Positions 26,585-34,948 are shown, counted from the first letter of the stretch. The stretch is DNA of 64,000 bases from Ensifer sp. BR816 (GCF_000378985.1 NZ_KB905370.1:2471006-2535005); one strand, 5' to 3'. Numbers and translations are program-made. The notes: generated by a model not told the origin, from the sequence alone.

Positions 26585-26884
26585 CTATGCAGCTCTATCG
26601 ATTTCCGGGATCAACTCCAGTTCGCGATGAAGTGCTCTTTCCTCTGTCTTGAGGTTGAAGCTGGTCTGCATGTTCATCCAAAACTCCGGCGTTGTGCGGA
26701 AATATTTGGCGAGGCGTAAAGCGGTATCCGTCGTGATCGGTGTTTGCTCCGCCGCTATACGTTCGATGCGGGTGCGAGGAACATTGAGCTTTTTCGCCAG
26801 GGCACCAGCGCTCATGTTAAGGGGACGTAGGTACTCCTCGCGGAGGATTTCGCCCGGATGGACCGGCGGAAGGGTATGGGTCAT
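26585..26884 (-). CDS. higA: HigA-type antitoxin (XRE family)
   Basis: This 99-residue helix-turn-helix protein of the VapI/HigA group starts with HPGEILREEYLRPLNMSAGA and continues with LAKKLNVPRTRIERI and LAKYFRTTPEFWMNMQ. It neutralises the toxin encoded 27 bp upstream and normally represses the shared promoter. Toxin-first order and length are standard for higBA. The pair sits in a debris-rich segment and could stabilise the replicon. Confidence 0.9.
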   Translation of the reverse strand: MTHTLPPVHPGEILREEYLRPLNMSAGALAKKLNVPRTRIERIAAEQTPITTDTALRLAKYFRTTPEFWMNMQTSFNLKTEERALHRELELIPEIDRAA

Positions 26885-26911
26885 CTCAAGCTCCCTGTGC
26901 CACGCTGGCGT

Positions 26912-27193
26912 TTAATGGTAGTCAACTATTTCGACGTCTTCGATACCGGCATCTGTCCATACAAAGCATATGCGCCATTGATCATTGATCCGGATCGAGT
27001 GTTGGCCTTCTCTATCGCCCTTCAGCGCTTCAAGTCGATTTCCCGGAGGGGAACGCAGGTCGTCGAGAGCGGCAGCACTGTTCAGGATCGTCAATTTACG
27101 AACGGCCGACCTTATGATGTCTGAAGGAAAGCCTTTTGGTGCTTTGCCGCGCGCAACGGCTTCGGTTTTGGCGTCCTTAAATGACCTGATCAC
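26912..27193 (-). CDS. higB: HigB-type mRNA interferase toxin
   Basis: The 93-residue RelE/HigB-fold protein begins IRSFKDAKTEAVARGK and contains the typical RKLTILNSAAALDDLRSPPGNRLEAL and QHSIRINDQWRICFVW segments, ending DVEIVDYH. Family members cleave ribosome-bound mRNA. The start appears to be GTG 27193. It precedes and is co-transcribed with higA. Two palindromes lie just upstream. Both genes look intact, so the system is probably functional. Confidence 0.9.
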   Translation of the reverse strand: MIRSFKDAKTEAVARGKAPKGFPSDIIRSAVRKLTILNSAAALDDLRSPPGNRLEALKGDREGQHSIRINDQWRICFVWTDAGIEDVEIVDYH

Positions 27194-27211
27194 GTCTGGC
27201 TCTTCATGCTT

Positions 27212-27265
27212 GTATCATATGGTGATACTGATGAAAGTCAACCAATATGTATCATGGACCGATAC
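27212..27265 (-). promoter_or_regulatory. Paired palindromic operators upstream of higBA
   Basis: Site 1 is GTATCA-TATGG-TGATAC (27212-27228), a perfect 6-bp inverted repeat. Site 2 is GTATC-ATGGACC-GATAC (27249-27265). They start 37 bp apart, within 75 bp of the higB start, as expected for HigA autorepression. Confidence 0.65.
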
Positions 27266-27349
27266 AGATTCGCAATCGCGGGCCTTTTTACGCCATCCGA
27301 AAATGGACGATCTTCGGTTCAATTCTGTTCAAGGCGAGGGATTGGCGAT

Positions 27350-27760
27350 CACGCCCGAATAGCAGCCATAGGCGACCGATCCGACGAGAACGCCACGTAG
27401 GCGAAAGAAACCCGCATCCGCGAGCGCCTTGGTGACATCGCCAGCGAAGCGATCGGGACCCTGCATGCCGCCCGAGCGAAGAAGCGTGGAAACCAAACGT
27501 CGCCGCTCCCTGATGTTGCCCTTGATCTCGCGATGTCGCCTGACACGCGCTTCGATCTCCGGATCAGCAGCGGGGCCAACATAGCTCCGCTTGTCCTTGC
27601 CCTCGGGAGTTGGGATGTCGAAATAGAAATAGTTTTTGCCCTTCACGGGAACCATGACGAAGCGCCCCTCGAGTGGAAAATCCGACTGCCATTGCGCGTC
27701 CAATGTCTGCTGGACGAGTTCCGCGAACATCGTGCGGAATACAAGATCGATATCTCTCAT
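27350..27760 (-). pseudogene. Truncated copy of the GSU2403-type nucleotidyltransferase
   Basis: About 137 codons are nearly identical to the first 137 of the gene at 11478-12551. The similarity breaks right after GSVAYGCYSGV, before the Asp-x-Asp catalytic pair, so the fragment cannot be an active nucleotidyltransferase. The open frame runs a few foreign codons further to a stop at 27329. The promoter and palindromes are also duplicated, so a short N-terminal peptide could still be expressed. The N-terminal domain alone might bind partners or DNA, but decay is the simpler reading. Confidence 0.85.
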
Positions 27761-27777
27761 CGTCCTCGCCAGCCTCG

Positions 27778-27845
27778 GTTATAATGTAATTGTAAAAACA
27801 TTATAACCACGTCCGTTATAATGTGTATGTGAAAAACATTGTAAC
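27778..27845 (-). promoter_or_regulatory. Two tandem palindromic operators, second copy
   Basis: Site 1 (27778-27807) is GTTATAATGT, 10 bases, ACATTATAAC. Site 2 (27815-27845) is GTTATAATGT, 11 bases, ACATTGTAAC. The starts are 37 bp apart as at 12568-12634. Spacers differ from copy 1 at several bases, but the arms are nearly unchanged. Confidence 0.75.
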
Positions 27846-27867
27846 TTCTCTGTTTTTGTCAAGTCAG

Positions 27868-27935
27868 CCAACGTCAAGGCTCTGGCACGCGAAGTTCAAC
27901 AGAAATACCCCACATCTGTTCACCGAGCTCGAGAG
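27868..27935 (+). pseudogene. Fragment of a SyrB-tail family gene
   Basis: The stretch AAGGCTCTGGCACGCGAAG and what follows match bases about 37793-37860 inside the 204-residue SyrB-tail gene (encoding KALAREIQQKTPHLFTE). One extra base in the AAATACCCC stretch breaks the frame. Only about 65 bp survive, so this is a relic. Confidence 0.7.
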
Positions 27936-28008
27936 CGACCTTGACCAAGTCGAATTGAATTCCAGCCTCGAGCATAGCGACATGGTCGGCCAAACTGGCC
28001 GGAGGCTT

Positions 28009-28059
28009 ATTCGGATTTCCTAACGCGCTTGCCCCTCTTCTATCCGGAAAACCGAATAC
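28009..28059 (+). promoter_or_regulatory. Candidate upstream activator site for the aspA operon
   Basis: TATTCGGATTTCC (28009-28021) and GGAAAACCGAATA (28047-28059) form an inverted repeat with one mismatch. Its centre lies about 100 bp upstream of the sigma-54 promoter, the normal enhancer distance. It may bind the DctD-like regulator encoded downstream. Confidence 0.5.
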
Positions 28060-28130
28060 AGCCGTACGGCAGGGCAAACAAAGGTACTTCTACTTCAATG
28101 GCTTAGCGGCGGCTCTCGCGCCTGTTCCAA

Positions 28131-28148
28131 TTGGCACGCGTGTTGCTC
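28131..28148 (+). promoter_or_regulatory. Sigma-54 promoter of the aspA operon
   Basis: TTGGCACG-CGTG-TTGCTC matches the -24/-12 consensus TGGCACG-N4-TTGC exactly, with the GG and GC doublets at standard spacing. It lies 55 bp upstream of the aspA start. A DctD-type sigma-54 activator is encoded in the same cluster. Confidence 0.85.
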
Positions 28149-28202
28149 TCTTCAGCCAATAGCCCGCTCAACAGCGGGTGGATGGAGAGGAGCAAGCCCA
28201 AA

Positions 28203-29621
28203 ATGACTGTTGCCTTGAGCCGTATTGAACACGACCTGCTTGGGGACCGAGAGGTCCCCATGGACGCATACTACGGTGTTCACACCCTGCGCGCCGTTGA
28301 AAACTTCGCCGTGACAGGCATTCCGATTTCCCACTATCAGGACCTGATCCGTGCCCTCGCGCAAATCAAGATGGCCGCCGCGCGAGCCAATCTGCAACTG
28401 GGGCAGCTCGACGCCGAACGGGCCGGGGCGATTGTTGCCGCCTGCCGGGAAATCGCAGGCGGTGCGCTCAATAACCAATTCGTCGTGGACGTCATCCAGG
28501 GAGGCGCCGGTACTTCCACCAACATGAATGCCAACGAGGTGATCGCCAACCGGGCGCTGGAGCTTCTGGGCCACGTCCGTGGCGAATACCGGCACCTGCA
28601 CCCGAACGAACATGTCAACCTTGGCCAGTCCACCAACGACGTCTATCCGACGGCGCTGAAGCTTGCGACCTATACCGGCATTTTCCGTTTGATCGATGCC
28701 ATGGCCCATCTCCGGGCAGCCTTCGAGCGCAAGGCGGACGAATTCCACGACATCCTCAAAATGGGGCGGACCCAGCTGCAGGACGCGGTGCCGATGACGC
28801 TGGGGCAGGAATTCTCCACCTATGCGGTAATGCTGGCCGAAGACGAACAGCGGCTGCGCGAGGCTGCCTTGCTGATCCGCGAGATCAACCTCGGCGCAAC
28901 GGCGATCGGCACCGGCATCACCGCCCATCCCGAATACGCGCCGCTGGTTTGCCGGCTGCTTTCGGAGATCAGCGGCGTACCAGTCATCACTGCGCCCAAT
29001 CTCATTGAAGCTACGCAGGATTGCGGCAGCTTCGTCCAGCTTTCGGGCGTCTTGAAGCGCGTCGCGGTCAAGCTGTCCAAGGTTTGCAACGACCTTCGCC
29101 TGCTCTCCAGCGGCCCGCGGGCGGGTTTCGGCGAAATCAACCTGCCGCCCCGCCAGGCCGGCTCGTCGATCATGCCCGGCAAGGTCAATCCGGTGATCCC
29201 GGAACTCGTCAACCAGATCGCCTTCGAGGTGATCGGCAACGATCTGACGGTGACCTTCGCCGCCGAAGCGGGCCAGCTGCAGCTCAACGCCTTCGAGCCG
29301 GTCATCGCCCACAGCCTGTTCAAGAGCATCGGCCACCTCAGCCGGGGGTGCCTGATTCTTGCCGACAAATGTGTTGATGGCATCACTGCGAACCGCGAGC
29401 GCCTGGAGGCGAGCGTGCTGGGCTCGATCGGCATCGTCACCGCACTCAATCCCATCATCGGTTATGCCAATGCCACCGAAGTCGCAGCGGAAGCGCACCG
29501 CACCGGAAGGGGCGTCGCCGAACTGGTGGAGGCGCGTGGGCTGATGACGCCCGAAGCGCTAGCCGAGGCCTTGCACCCCGAGTCGCTTACCAAGCCGCGC
29601 CCGATCATGGCGCGCAGCTAA
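28203..29621 (+). CDS. aspA: Aspartate ammonia-lyase
   Basis: The enzyme converts aspartate to fumarate and ammonia. The 472-residue product matches AspA from its start (IEHDLLGDREVPMDAYYGVHTLRAVENF). It carries the three fumarase/aspartase regions: GGAGTSTNMNANEV near residue 100, GQSTNDVYPTA near 140, and the lyase signature GSSIMPGKVNP near 320. I use ATG 28203 downstream of AGGAG; an ATG at 28182 would add seven residues. It heads a cluster with a dicarboxylate/amino-acid symporter and a two-component pair, implying uptake and use of aspartate as carbon and nitrogen source. The sigma-54 promoter directly upstream implies activation by the DctD-like protein. Confidence 0.93.
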   Translation: MTVALSRIEHDLLGDREVPMDAYYGVHTLRAVENFAVTGIPISHYQDLIRALAQIKMAAARANLQLGQLDAERAGAIVAACREIAGGALNNQFVVDVIQGGAGTSTNMNANEVIANRALELLGHVRGEYRHLHPNEHVNLGQSTNDVYPTALKLATYTGIFRLIDAMAHLRAAFERKADEFHDILKMGRTQLQDAVPMTLGQEFSTYAVMLAEDEQRLREAALLIREINLGATAIGTGITAHPEYAPLVCRLLSEISGVPVITAPNLIEATQDCGSFVQLSGVLKRVAVKLSKVCNDLRLLSSGPRAGFGEINLPPRQAGSSIMPGKVNPVIPELVNQIAFEVIGNDLTVTFAAEAGQLQLNAFEPVIAHSLFKSIGHLSRGCLILADKCVDGITANRERLEASVLGSIGIVTALNPIIGYANATEVAAEAHRTGRGVAELVEARGLMTPEALAEALHPESLTKPRPIMARS

Positions 29622-29645
29622 ACCATCCAGATTGTTGATCAAAAA

Positions 29646-29665
29646 CCGCCGGATGAATCCGGCGG
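29646..29665 (+). other. Hairpin between aspA and the symporter gene
   Basis: CCGCCGGA-TGAA-TCCGGCGG is a perfect 8-bp stem with a tetraloop and no T-run after it. It ends just before the symporter ribosome site (GGAGGAAGGAG). It could tune expression within the operon by processing or attenuation rather than end transcription. Confidence 0.55.
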
Positions 29666-29683
29666 GGGAGGAAGGAGACTATC

Positions 29684-30964
29684 ATGAAGATAAACAAGCA
29701 AACGACCTGGATCATCATCGCAATGATCCTGGGCGTCATCGTCGGCTATGGCTGCAACGTGCTGTCGGGCAGCCCGGCTGCGGCGAAAGACATCGCCGGC
29801 TATTTCGCGATGGTGACCGACATTTTCCTGCGGCTGATCAAGATGATCATCGCGCCCTTGATTTTCACGACCCTCGTTGCCGGCATGGCCGGCATGGGGG
29901 ACGCCCGCACCGTCGGGCGCATCGGCGGCAAGGCGCTCGGCTGGTTCCTGATGGCCTCGCTCGCGTCGCTGGCGATTGGCCTCGTCTTTGCGAACCTTTT
30001 CCAACCCGGCGCCAATGTCGGCGTGCCGCTGCCCGATGTATCGGCCTCGGCCGAATTGAAGACGACGTCGCTCAATCTCAAGGACTTCATCACCCACGTC
30101 TTCCCGCGCAACATCTTCGAGGCGATGGCGAACAACGAGATCTTGCAGATCCTCGTCTTCTCGGTGTTCTTTGGTCTTGCGCTCGGTAGTCTGAAGGACA
30201 CGAAGGCGCGCGCCCTCATCGAAGTGATCGAAGGCGCAGTCCCGGTCATGCTGAAGGTGACAGATTACGTGATGCGCTTCGCACCGGTCGGCGTCTTTGC
30301 CGCCGTCGCCAATGTCGTCACCGTCCAAGGCCTAGGGATCCTGATGGTCTACGGCAAGTTCGTCGGCAGCTTCTACGCGACGCTCGTCGTGCTCTGGGCC
30401 GTGCTGATCGGCGCCGGTTTCCTCGTGCTCGGGACAAGCGTATTCCGTCTGGTCCGGGAAGTGCGCCAGCCGATGCTCGTCGGCTTTTCCACCGCCTCCA
30501 GCGAAGCGGCCTACCCGCGCGTGATGGAGAAGCTGGAAGACTTCGGCGCCAAGGAGCGCGTCATCGGTTTCGTCCTGCCGCTCGGCTATTCGTTCAACCT
30601 GGACGGATCGATGATCTATACGGCCTTTGCCGCCTTGTTCATCTCCCAGGCTTATGGCTTGCCGCTCACCATGGAGCAGCAGATCGTCATGCTGCTCGTG
30701 CTCATGGTTTCGAGCAAGGGCATCGCCGGTGTGCCGCGCTCCGCGCTGGTCGTCGTTGCCGCCGTGCTGCCGATGTTCAACCTGCCGGAGGCAGGGGTGC
30801 TTTTAATCATGGGTATCGACCATTTCCTCGACATGGGGCGAACCGCCACCAACGTGCTCGGCAATGCGATCGCCACCACGGTCGTTGCCAAGTGGGAAAA
30901 CGCGCTCGACATTCCTGACGAAGCGGAAGAGCGCACGCGCGAAGGACTGGTTGCGGCTGAATAG
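29684..30964 (+). CDS. Dicarboxylate/amino acid:cation symporter (DctA/GltP family)
   Basis: The 426-residue inner-membrane symporter of the SDF family has eight helices and the re-entrant loop motifs: FSTASSEAAYPRVMEKLEDFG (serine-rich hairpin), SYSFNLDGSMIYTAFAALFI-type helix 7, and MGIDHFLDMGRTATNVLGNA in helix 8. These bind substrate carboxylates and coupling cations. Coupling to aspA suggests aspartate, or fumarate/malate exchange, as substrate. A strong Shine-Dalgarno lies 6 bp before ATG. Canonical dctA in rhizobia is divergent from dctBD; here the transporter precedes a co-directional dctBD pair, so this is probably a separate paralogous system. Confidence 0.92.
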   Translation: MKINKQTTWIIIAMILGVIVGYGCNVLSGSPAAAKDIAGYFAMVTDIFLRLIKMIIAPLIFTTLVAGMAGMGDARTVGRIGGKALGWFLMASLASLAIGLVFANLFQPGANVGVPLPDVSASAELKTTSLNLKDFITHVFPRNIFEAMANNEILQILVFSVFFGLALGSLKDTKARALIEVIEGAVPVMLKVTDYVMRFAPVGVFAAVANVVTVQGLGILMVYGKFVGSFYATLVVLWAVLIGAGFLVLGTSVFRLVREVRQPMLVGFSTASSEAAYPRVMEKLEDFGAKERVIGFVLPLGYSFNLDGSMIYTAFAALFISQAYGLPLTMEQQIVMLLVLMVSSKGIAGVPRSALVVVAAVLPMFNLPEAGVLLIMGIDHFLDMGRTATNVLGNAIATTVVAKWENALDIPDEAEERTREGLVAAE

Positions 30965-30980
30965 GCCGGCGCCCAACAAA

Positions 30981-31012
30981 GATCTGCCCGCCGCTGAGAA
31001 GGCGGGCAGATC
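30981..31012 (+). terminator. Strong hairpin after the symporter gene
   Basis: GATCTGCCCGCC and GGCGGGCAGATC form a perfect 12-bp stem around an 8-base loop, 17 bp past the stop. There is no T-tract, so it may be an imperfect terminator or an mRNA-stabilising stem that separates high transporter from low regulator expression. Confidence 0.6.
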
Positions 31013-31101
31013 ACCGCATGCTCGCTCGGTCTCATCGGATGTGGTAGGGAACCGGGTCAACAACACTGCTGCGGCGTGCGCATCCGCTTCCATTCATTCC
31101 C

Positions 31102-32901
31102 ATGTCGATCGCCTCTCTCATTCGCAAATACGGTTTGCTGCTTCCCGGTCTAGTCGCCATGGCGCTTGCCGTCGGCATTGCGGGCTTTCGCATCAGCGAG
31201 AACCTGGGGCTTGCCGAACTGCAAAGAACGGGAACGCAGCGGCTCGAGCTCTACGCCACCAGCCTGAACAGGCAGATCGACAAATACGCCTATTTCCCCG
31301 CCACTCTCGGGCTGGAGAGAGACGTAATCGACCTGATCGCACACGGAAAACCGCTCACCGACACCGTCAACCGCTATCTTGAGCAGCTGAACCAGCGGGC
31401 GGGTACGCTCTCGATCTACCTGCTCGACCGGCAAGGACATGTGGTCGCCGCCAGCAACTGGAACCGGCCGGACAGCTTCATCGGCGAAGACCTGTCCTAT
31501 CGCTCCTATTTCAACGATTCCATACGGGGCCGGCCCGGACGGCTTTTCGGTATAGGCACTACCGTTGGCGAGCCTGGCTACTATCTTTCCTCGCCCTTGC
31601 TCGCGAATGGCGGGGTCGTTGGCGTGGCTGTGGTCAAGGTCAGCCTCGAACAGTTGGAACAGTCGTGGGCGACCGTCGAGGTGCCCGTCATCGTCACGGA
31701 CCAGAACGGCGTCGTCATCCTTGCATCCGTCCCATCTTGGAAATTCACCACGCTGCGCCCGCTGCCGGATGCAGAACGCCGGCGGCTCGAGCGCGGCCTG
31801 CAATACAATGCTCGCCCGCTTCCCTCACTCGGCCTGCGGCATGAGGAGGCTCTCGGTGAAACTGCCGCCCTCGTGCGGCTCGCGCCATCGGCGGAGGTGG
31901 ACGGCGGTTCCAAGCTGTCGGGCAATTTTCTGGCGCAGACCGCCCCGATGGCCGAGACCGGCTGGTCGCTGACGGTGCTCTCCCCCGCCGGCGAAATCGG
32001 CACCATCGCCTGGACTCGTGCAGCGCTTGCCGCAACCGCCAGCGCCTTCGTTGGCATCGTGCTGGTGCTGCTCGACCAACGGCGGCGGCATCTGCGCGAC
32101 AGGTTGCGGGCACGCGAGGCGCTGCAGCGCGCGCACGACGAACTGGAGCGCAAGGTGGAGGAACGGACACGGACGTTGCGTGCCGCCCAGGACGAGCTCG
32201 TCCATGCCGCCAAGCTGGCCACGATCGGTCAGATTTCCGCCGGCCTTGCCCATGAGATAAACCAGCCTCTGGCGGCGCTGCGCACGCTCTCCGGCAACGC
32301 GGTCAAATTTCTTAGGCGCGGCGATGTCGCGACCGCCGAAAGCAATCTCGATCGCATCGGCAGCATCGTCGACGGGTTGGGCACGCTCACCAACCAGCTC
32401 AAGTCCTTCGCCCGCAAATCCCCGGGCACGGTGGGTGCGGTCGACGTGCGACGCGCGGTCGACAACGCGCTGTTCCTGCTCGACCAGGGCCTGCGCCGCG
32501 CGGGCGTGGCCGTGTCTACCGAGATTGAGGCGGATGAAGTGATAGCACTCTGCGATGCCAACCGCCTGGAGCAGGTCATGGTCAACCTCATTGCCAACGC
32601 ACTGGACGCGATCGAGGGCACCGCGTCACCGACGCTCCGCCTTTGCGGCCGGCGCGAGGACACGCGCGTCGTCATCGACGTCCATGACAACGGGCCGGGC
32701 CTGCCCGAGCATGTGCGCGAACACCTCTTCGAGCCGTTCTTCACGACCAAGGAAAGCAACAGGGGCCTTGGGCTCGGCTTGGCCATTTCGTCGGAAATCG
32801 TGCATCATTTCGGTGGAACGCTGACCGGCGCGAACCATCCCCAGGGCGGCGCCGTTTTCACCGTCGCTCTTCCCGCAACCGGTATCGGAGATACACCATG
32901 A
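31102..32901 (+). CDS. DctB-like sensor histidine kinase
   Basis: This is a 599-residue membrane sensor. Helix 1 (about residues 10-30) and helix 2 (about 305-325) bracket a periplasmic double-PAS-type domain, which carries the SNWNRPDSFIGEDLSYRSYF block as in DctB. A coiled coil leads to the HisKA motif (QISAGLAHEINQPLAALRTL) and a HATPase domain (NLIANALDAIEG, DNGPGLP, GLGLGLAIS). In DctB the periplasmic domain binds C4-dicarboxylates. Here the aspA and symporter context suggests it senses aspartate or fumarate. The stop overlaps the start of the response regulator as ATGA. Confidence 0.9.
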   Translation: MSIASLIRKYGLLLPGLVAMALAVGIAGFRISENLGLAELQRTGTQRLELYATSLNRQIDKYAYFPATLGLERDVIDLIAHGKPLTDTVNRYLEQLNQRAGTLSIYLLDRQGHVVAASNWNRPDSFIGEDLSYRSYFNDSIRGRPGRLFGIGTTVGEPGYYLSSPLLANGGVVGVAVVKVSLEQLEQSWATVEVPVIVTDQNGVVILASVPSWKFTTLRPLPDAERRRLERGLQYNARPLPSLGLRHEEALGETAALVRLAPSAEVDGGSKLSGNFLAQTAPMAETGWSLTVLSPAGEIGTIAWTRAALAATASAFVGIVLVLLDQRRRHLRDRLRAREALQRAHDELERKVEERTRTLRAAQDELVHAAKLATIGQISAGLAHEINQPLAALRTLSGNAVKFLRRGDVATAESNLDRIGSIVDGLGTLTNQLKSFARKSPGTVGAVDVRRAVDNALFLLDQGLRRAGVAVSTEIEADEVIALCDANRLEQVMVNLIANALDAIEGTASPTLRLCGRREDTRVVIDVHDNGPGLPEHVREHLFEPFFTTKESNRGLGLGLAISSEIVHHFGGTLTGANHPQGGAVFTVALPATGIGDTP

Positions 32902-34226
32902 GCGACAACCTCAAGGTCCTAATCGTCGAGGACGAGCCGAATGTCCGCCTCGGGTGCCAACAGACACTCGAGCTCGAAGGCATGGATGTCGAAGCGGTGG
33001 AAAGCGCCGAGAAGGCACGACGGCTCGTTTCCGCCGACTATCCAGGCATCGTCCTCACCGATATCCGCCTGCCGGGCGATGACGGCATGGCGCTCATGCA
33101 CGATCTCTTCCAGCAGGATCGCGACCTGCCGGTGGTGTTGATGACCGGGCATGGCGATGTTTCGCTGGCGGTTCAGGCGATGAAAGACGGAGCGCACGAC
33201 TTCATCGAGAAGCCTTTCTCCCCCGATTATTTCGTCGAGGTCGTGCGCCGGGCACTTGAGAAACGCAGGCTGACGCTCGAGGTGCGCGAACTGCGCGCCA
33301 AGCTTTTGGGCCAACAATCGACCGCGGCTCGCATCATCGGTCGTTCACTCGCCATAGAGCGGGTGCGCCACCTCATCGGCGAGCTTGGCAACAGCGCGGC
33401 GGATGTGTTGATCCAGGGCGAAACTGGAACAGGCAAGGAGCTTGTGGCGCGATGCCTGCATGAGGCCAGTCCGAGACGCAGCGGTAATTTCGTCGCCATC
33501 AATTGCGGCGGTGTGCCGGAAAACCTGTTCGACAGCGAAATATTTGGCCATGAGCCTGGTGCCTTCACCGGTGCCGCCAAACGGCGGATAGGCAAGATCG
33601 AGCACGCCAACGGCGGGACGCTATTTCTCGACGAGATCGAAAGCATGCCGATGGCCATGCAGGTCAAACTGCTTCGGGTCCTGCAAGAGCGCACGCTCGA
33701 GCGCCTTGGATCGAACAGCCCGATCCCCGTCGACTGCCGTGTCATCGCGGCGACCAAGGTCGACCTGGCAGCGCTTGCCGAAAAAGGAGGGTTCCGGCCG
33801 GACCTATACTATCGTCTGAACGTGGCGATGCTGCCATTGCCGCCGTTGCGCGAACGGCGCGAGGACATTGGCCTCCTGTTCGAGCAGTTTGCCCTGGAGG
33901 CGGCATCCCGCCACGAGCGAGGCGAGCTCGCGCCCGACGTCGAGCGAACCCAGCGATTGTTCGCCCACCATTGGCCCGGCAACGTCCGAGAGCTGCGCAA
34001 TGTCGCTGAACGCTGCGTGCTGGGCATAGCAGCGGGCTTCCCGCCATTCCGCGAGGCGACGAACACCCCCTCTCGGCCCTTGGCAAGATATGTCGAAGAG
34101 TTTGAACGCGCCCTTATAGCCGACGCTCTTAGCCGCAACGGCAACAGCCTGGCTCGCGTCAGCGAGGAATTGCTCGTACCGAAGGCGACCCTGCACGACA
34201 AGATCCGCAAATACGGCTTGGCGTGA
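32898..34226 (+). CDS. DctD-like sigma-54-dependent response regulator
   Basis: The 442-residue NtrC-family regulator has a receiver domain (IVEDEPNVRLGCQ, phospho-Asp in IVLTDIRLPGDDG near residue 54) and an AAA+ domain. The AAA+ domain contains Walker A GETGTGKE and the sigma-54 contact loop GAFTGA, plus GGTLFLDEIE. A Fis-type helix-turn-helix ends the protein (ARVSEELLVPKATLHDKIRKYGL). The intact GAFTGA loop and the perfect sigma-54 promoter before aspA form a matched pair within one cluster. The likely binding site is the inverted repeat at 28009-28059. Confidence 0.93.
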   Translation: MSDNLKVLIVEDEPNVRLGCQQTLELEGMDVEAVESAEKARRLVSADYPGIVLTDIRLPGDDGMALMHDLFQQDRDLPVVLMTGHGDVSLAVQAMKDGAHDFIEKPFSPDYFVEVVRRALEKRRLTLEVRELRAKLLGQQSTAARIIGRSLAIERVRHLIGELGNSAADVLIQGETGTGKELVARCLHEASPRRSGNFVAINCGGVPENLFDSEIFGHEPGAFTGAAKRRIGKIEHANGGTLFLDEIESMPMAMQVKLLRVLQERTLERLGSNSPIPVDCRVIAATKVDLAALAEKGGFRPDLYYRLNVAMLPLPPLRERREDIGLLFEQFALEAASRHERGELAPDVERTQRLFAHHWPGNVRELRNVAERCVLGIAAGFPPFREATNTPSRPLARYVEEFERALIADALSRNGNSLARVSEELLVPKATLHDKIRKYGLA

Positions 34227-34279
34227 CTGACGAACGGCCACCGAAACGCGCATAAGAGGACATAGCGGTGGTTTCCCAA

Positions 34280-34722
34280 GCCTATCCTCTTGCGAGGGAG
34301 TGCCGGCTTTGGATCGTGCTCTAGCCGTCTCTTGCCCAGCCCGGTAGACCGATGCCGAGCATAGTTAGGAGCAATCATGGGGTAGCCGGCTGGGAGCCCC
34401 ACTTCTCACGATTTGCTCTGGAGTGAGGCCGTACTTTACCATCGGTTGGCGCCTCAGGATTTGAACTTTTTGCCATCCTCCAGGCAGATGAGGAAATCGA
34501 CCGTCACCGACTTCTTAATCGGCACGGCGGGGCGCGCTGTTCTTCAACGGCCGTCTAAGTTTGATGTGGCGGAGATGTGCCGCTCAGCGAGGAATACGTC
34601 TGCTGGATAAGGCTGGACAAATCGCTGGCAGAAACGGCGTTGCGGCTCAGATAGGCCGCGACGATCCGGCTTGTCAGCTCCAGCTTTCGCTCCAAATTGC
34701 TCGGACGTGATTCGCTCAACAT
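34280..34722 (-). pseudogene. mucR/ros-type zinc-finger regulator, disrupted
   Basis: Read on the minus strand from ATG 34722, the N-terminus (LERKLELTSRIVAAYLSRNA, then SDLSSLIQQTYSSLSGTS) is MucR/Ros-like but ends at a TAG. In another frame the hallmark zinc-finger start follows (PAVPIKKSVTVDFLICLEDGK then KFKS), ended by TGA. A third frame carries the rest (VKYGLTPEQ, then GLPAGYPMIAPNYARHRS). At least two frameshifts or stops therefore break the gene, and part of the finger histidine region is lost. MucR proteins regulate exopolysaccharide and virulence or symbiosis genes; this copy cannot make the full protein. The 3' end is approximate. A small plus-strand frame at 34697-34903 with one hydrophobic helix overlaps its start; it is unsupported. 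Confidence 0.8.
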
Positions 34723-34948
34723 CGCCACCTTTGTTCGCCTGCCGCTCAGACGGGTTCGCTCAACGAGCAGGTATTTCGGCCGGAAGGAAGGCGGACGGCG
34801 TCGTCGTTTTTTGACAAATTTCTGGGCATTTTGGCTTGTGTGTCCCGTTCTGCTGGCTGCATGCGTTGCCAGCGTCTGGATCGCTTTCTATCCTGACGCA
34901 TGATCCGCGCTCTGCTAGTGCGCCGAAGCCCGAGGACAATGGAGGCCC

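Noticed and set aside
28152-29498. 448-codon open frame on the minus strand
   Set aside because: Antisense to aspA, which has all its signature motifs.
34697-34903. Small plus-strand frame with a hydrophobic helix
   Set aside because: It overlaps the mucR pseudogene start and has no ribosome site or recognisable family; the helix alone is weak evidence.
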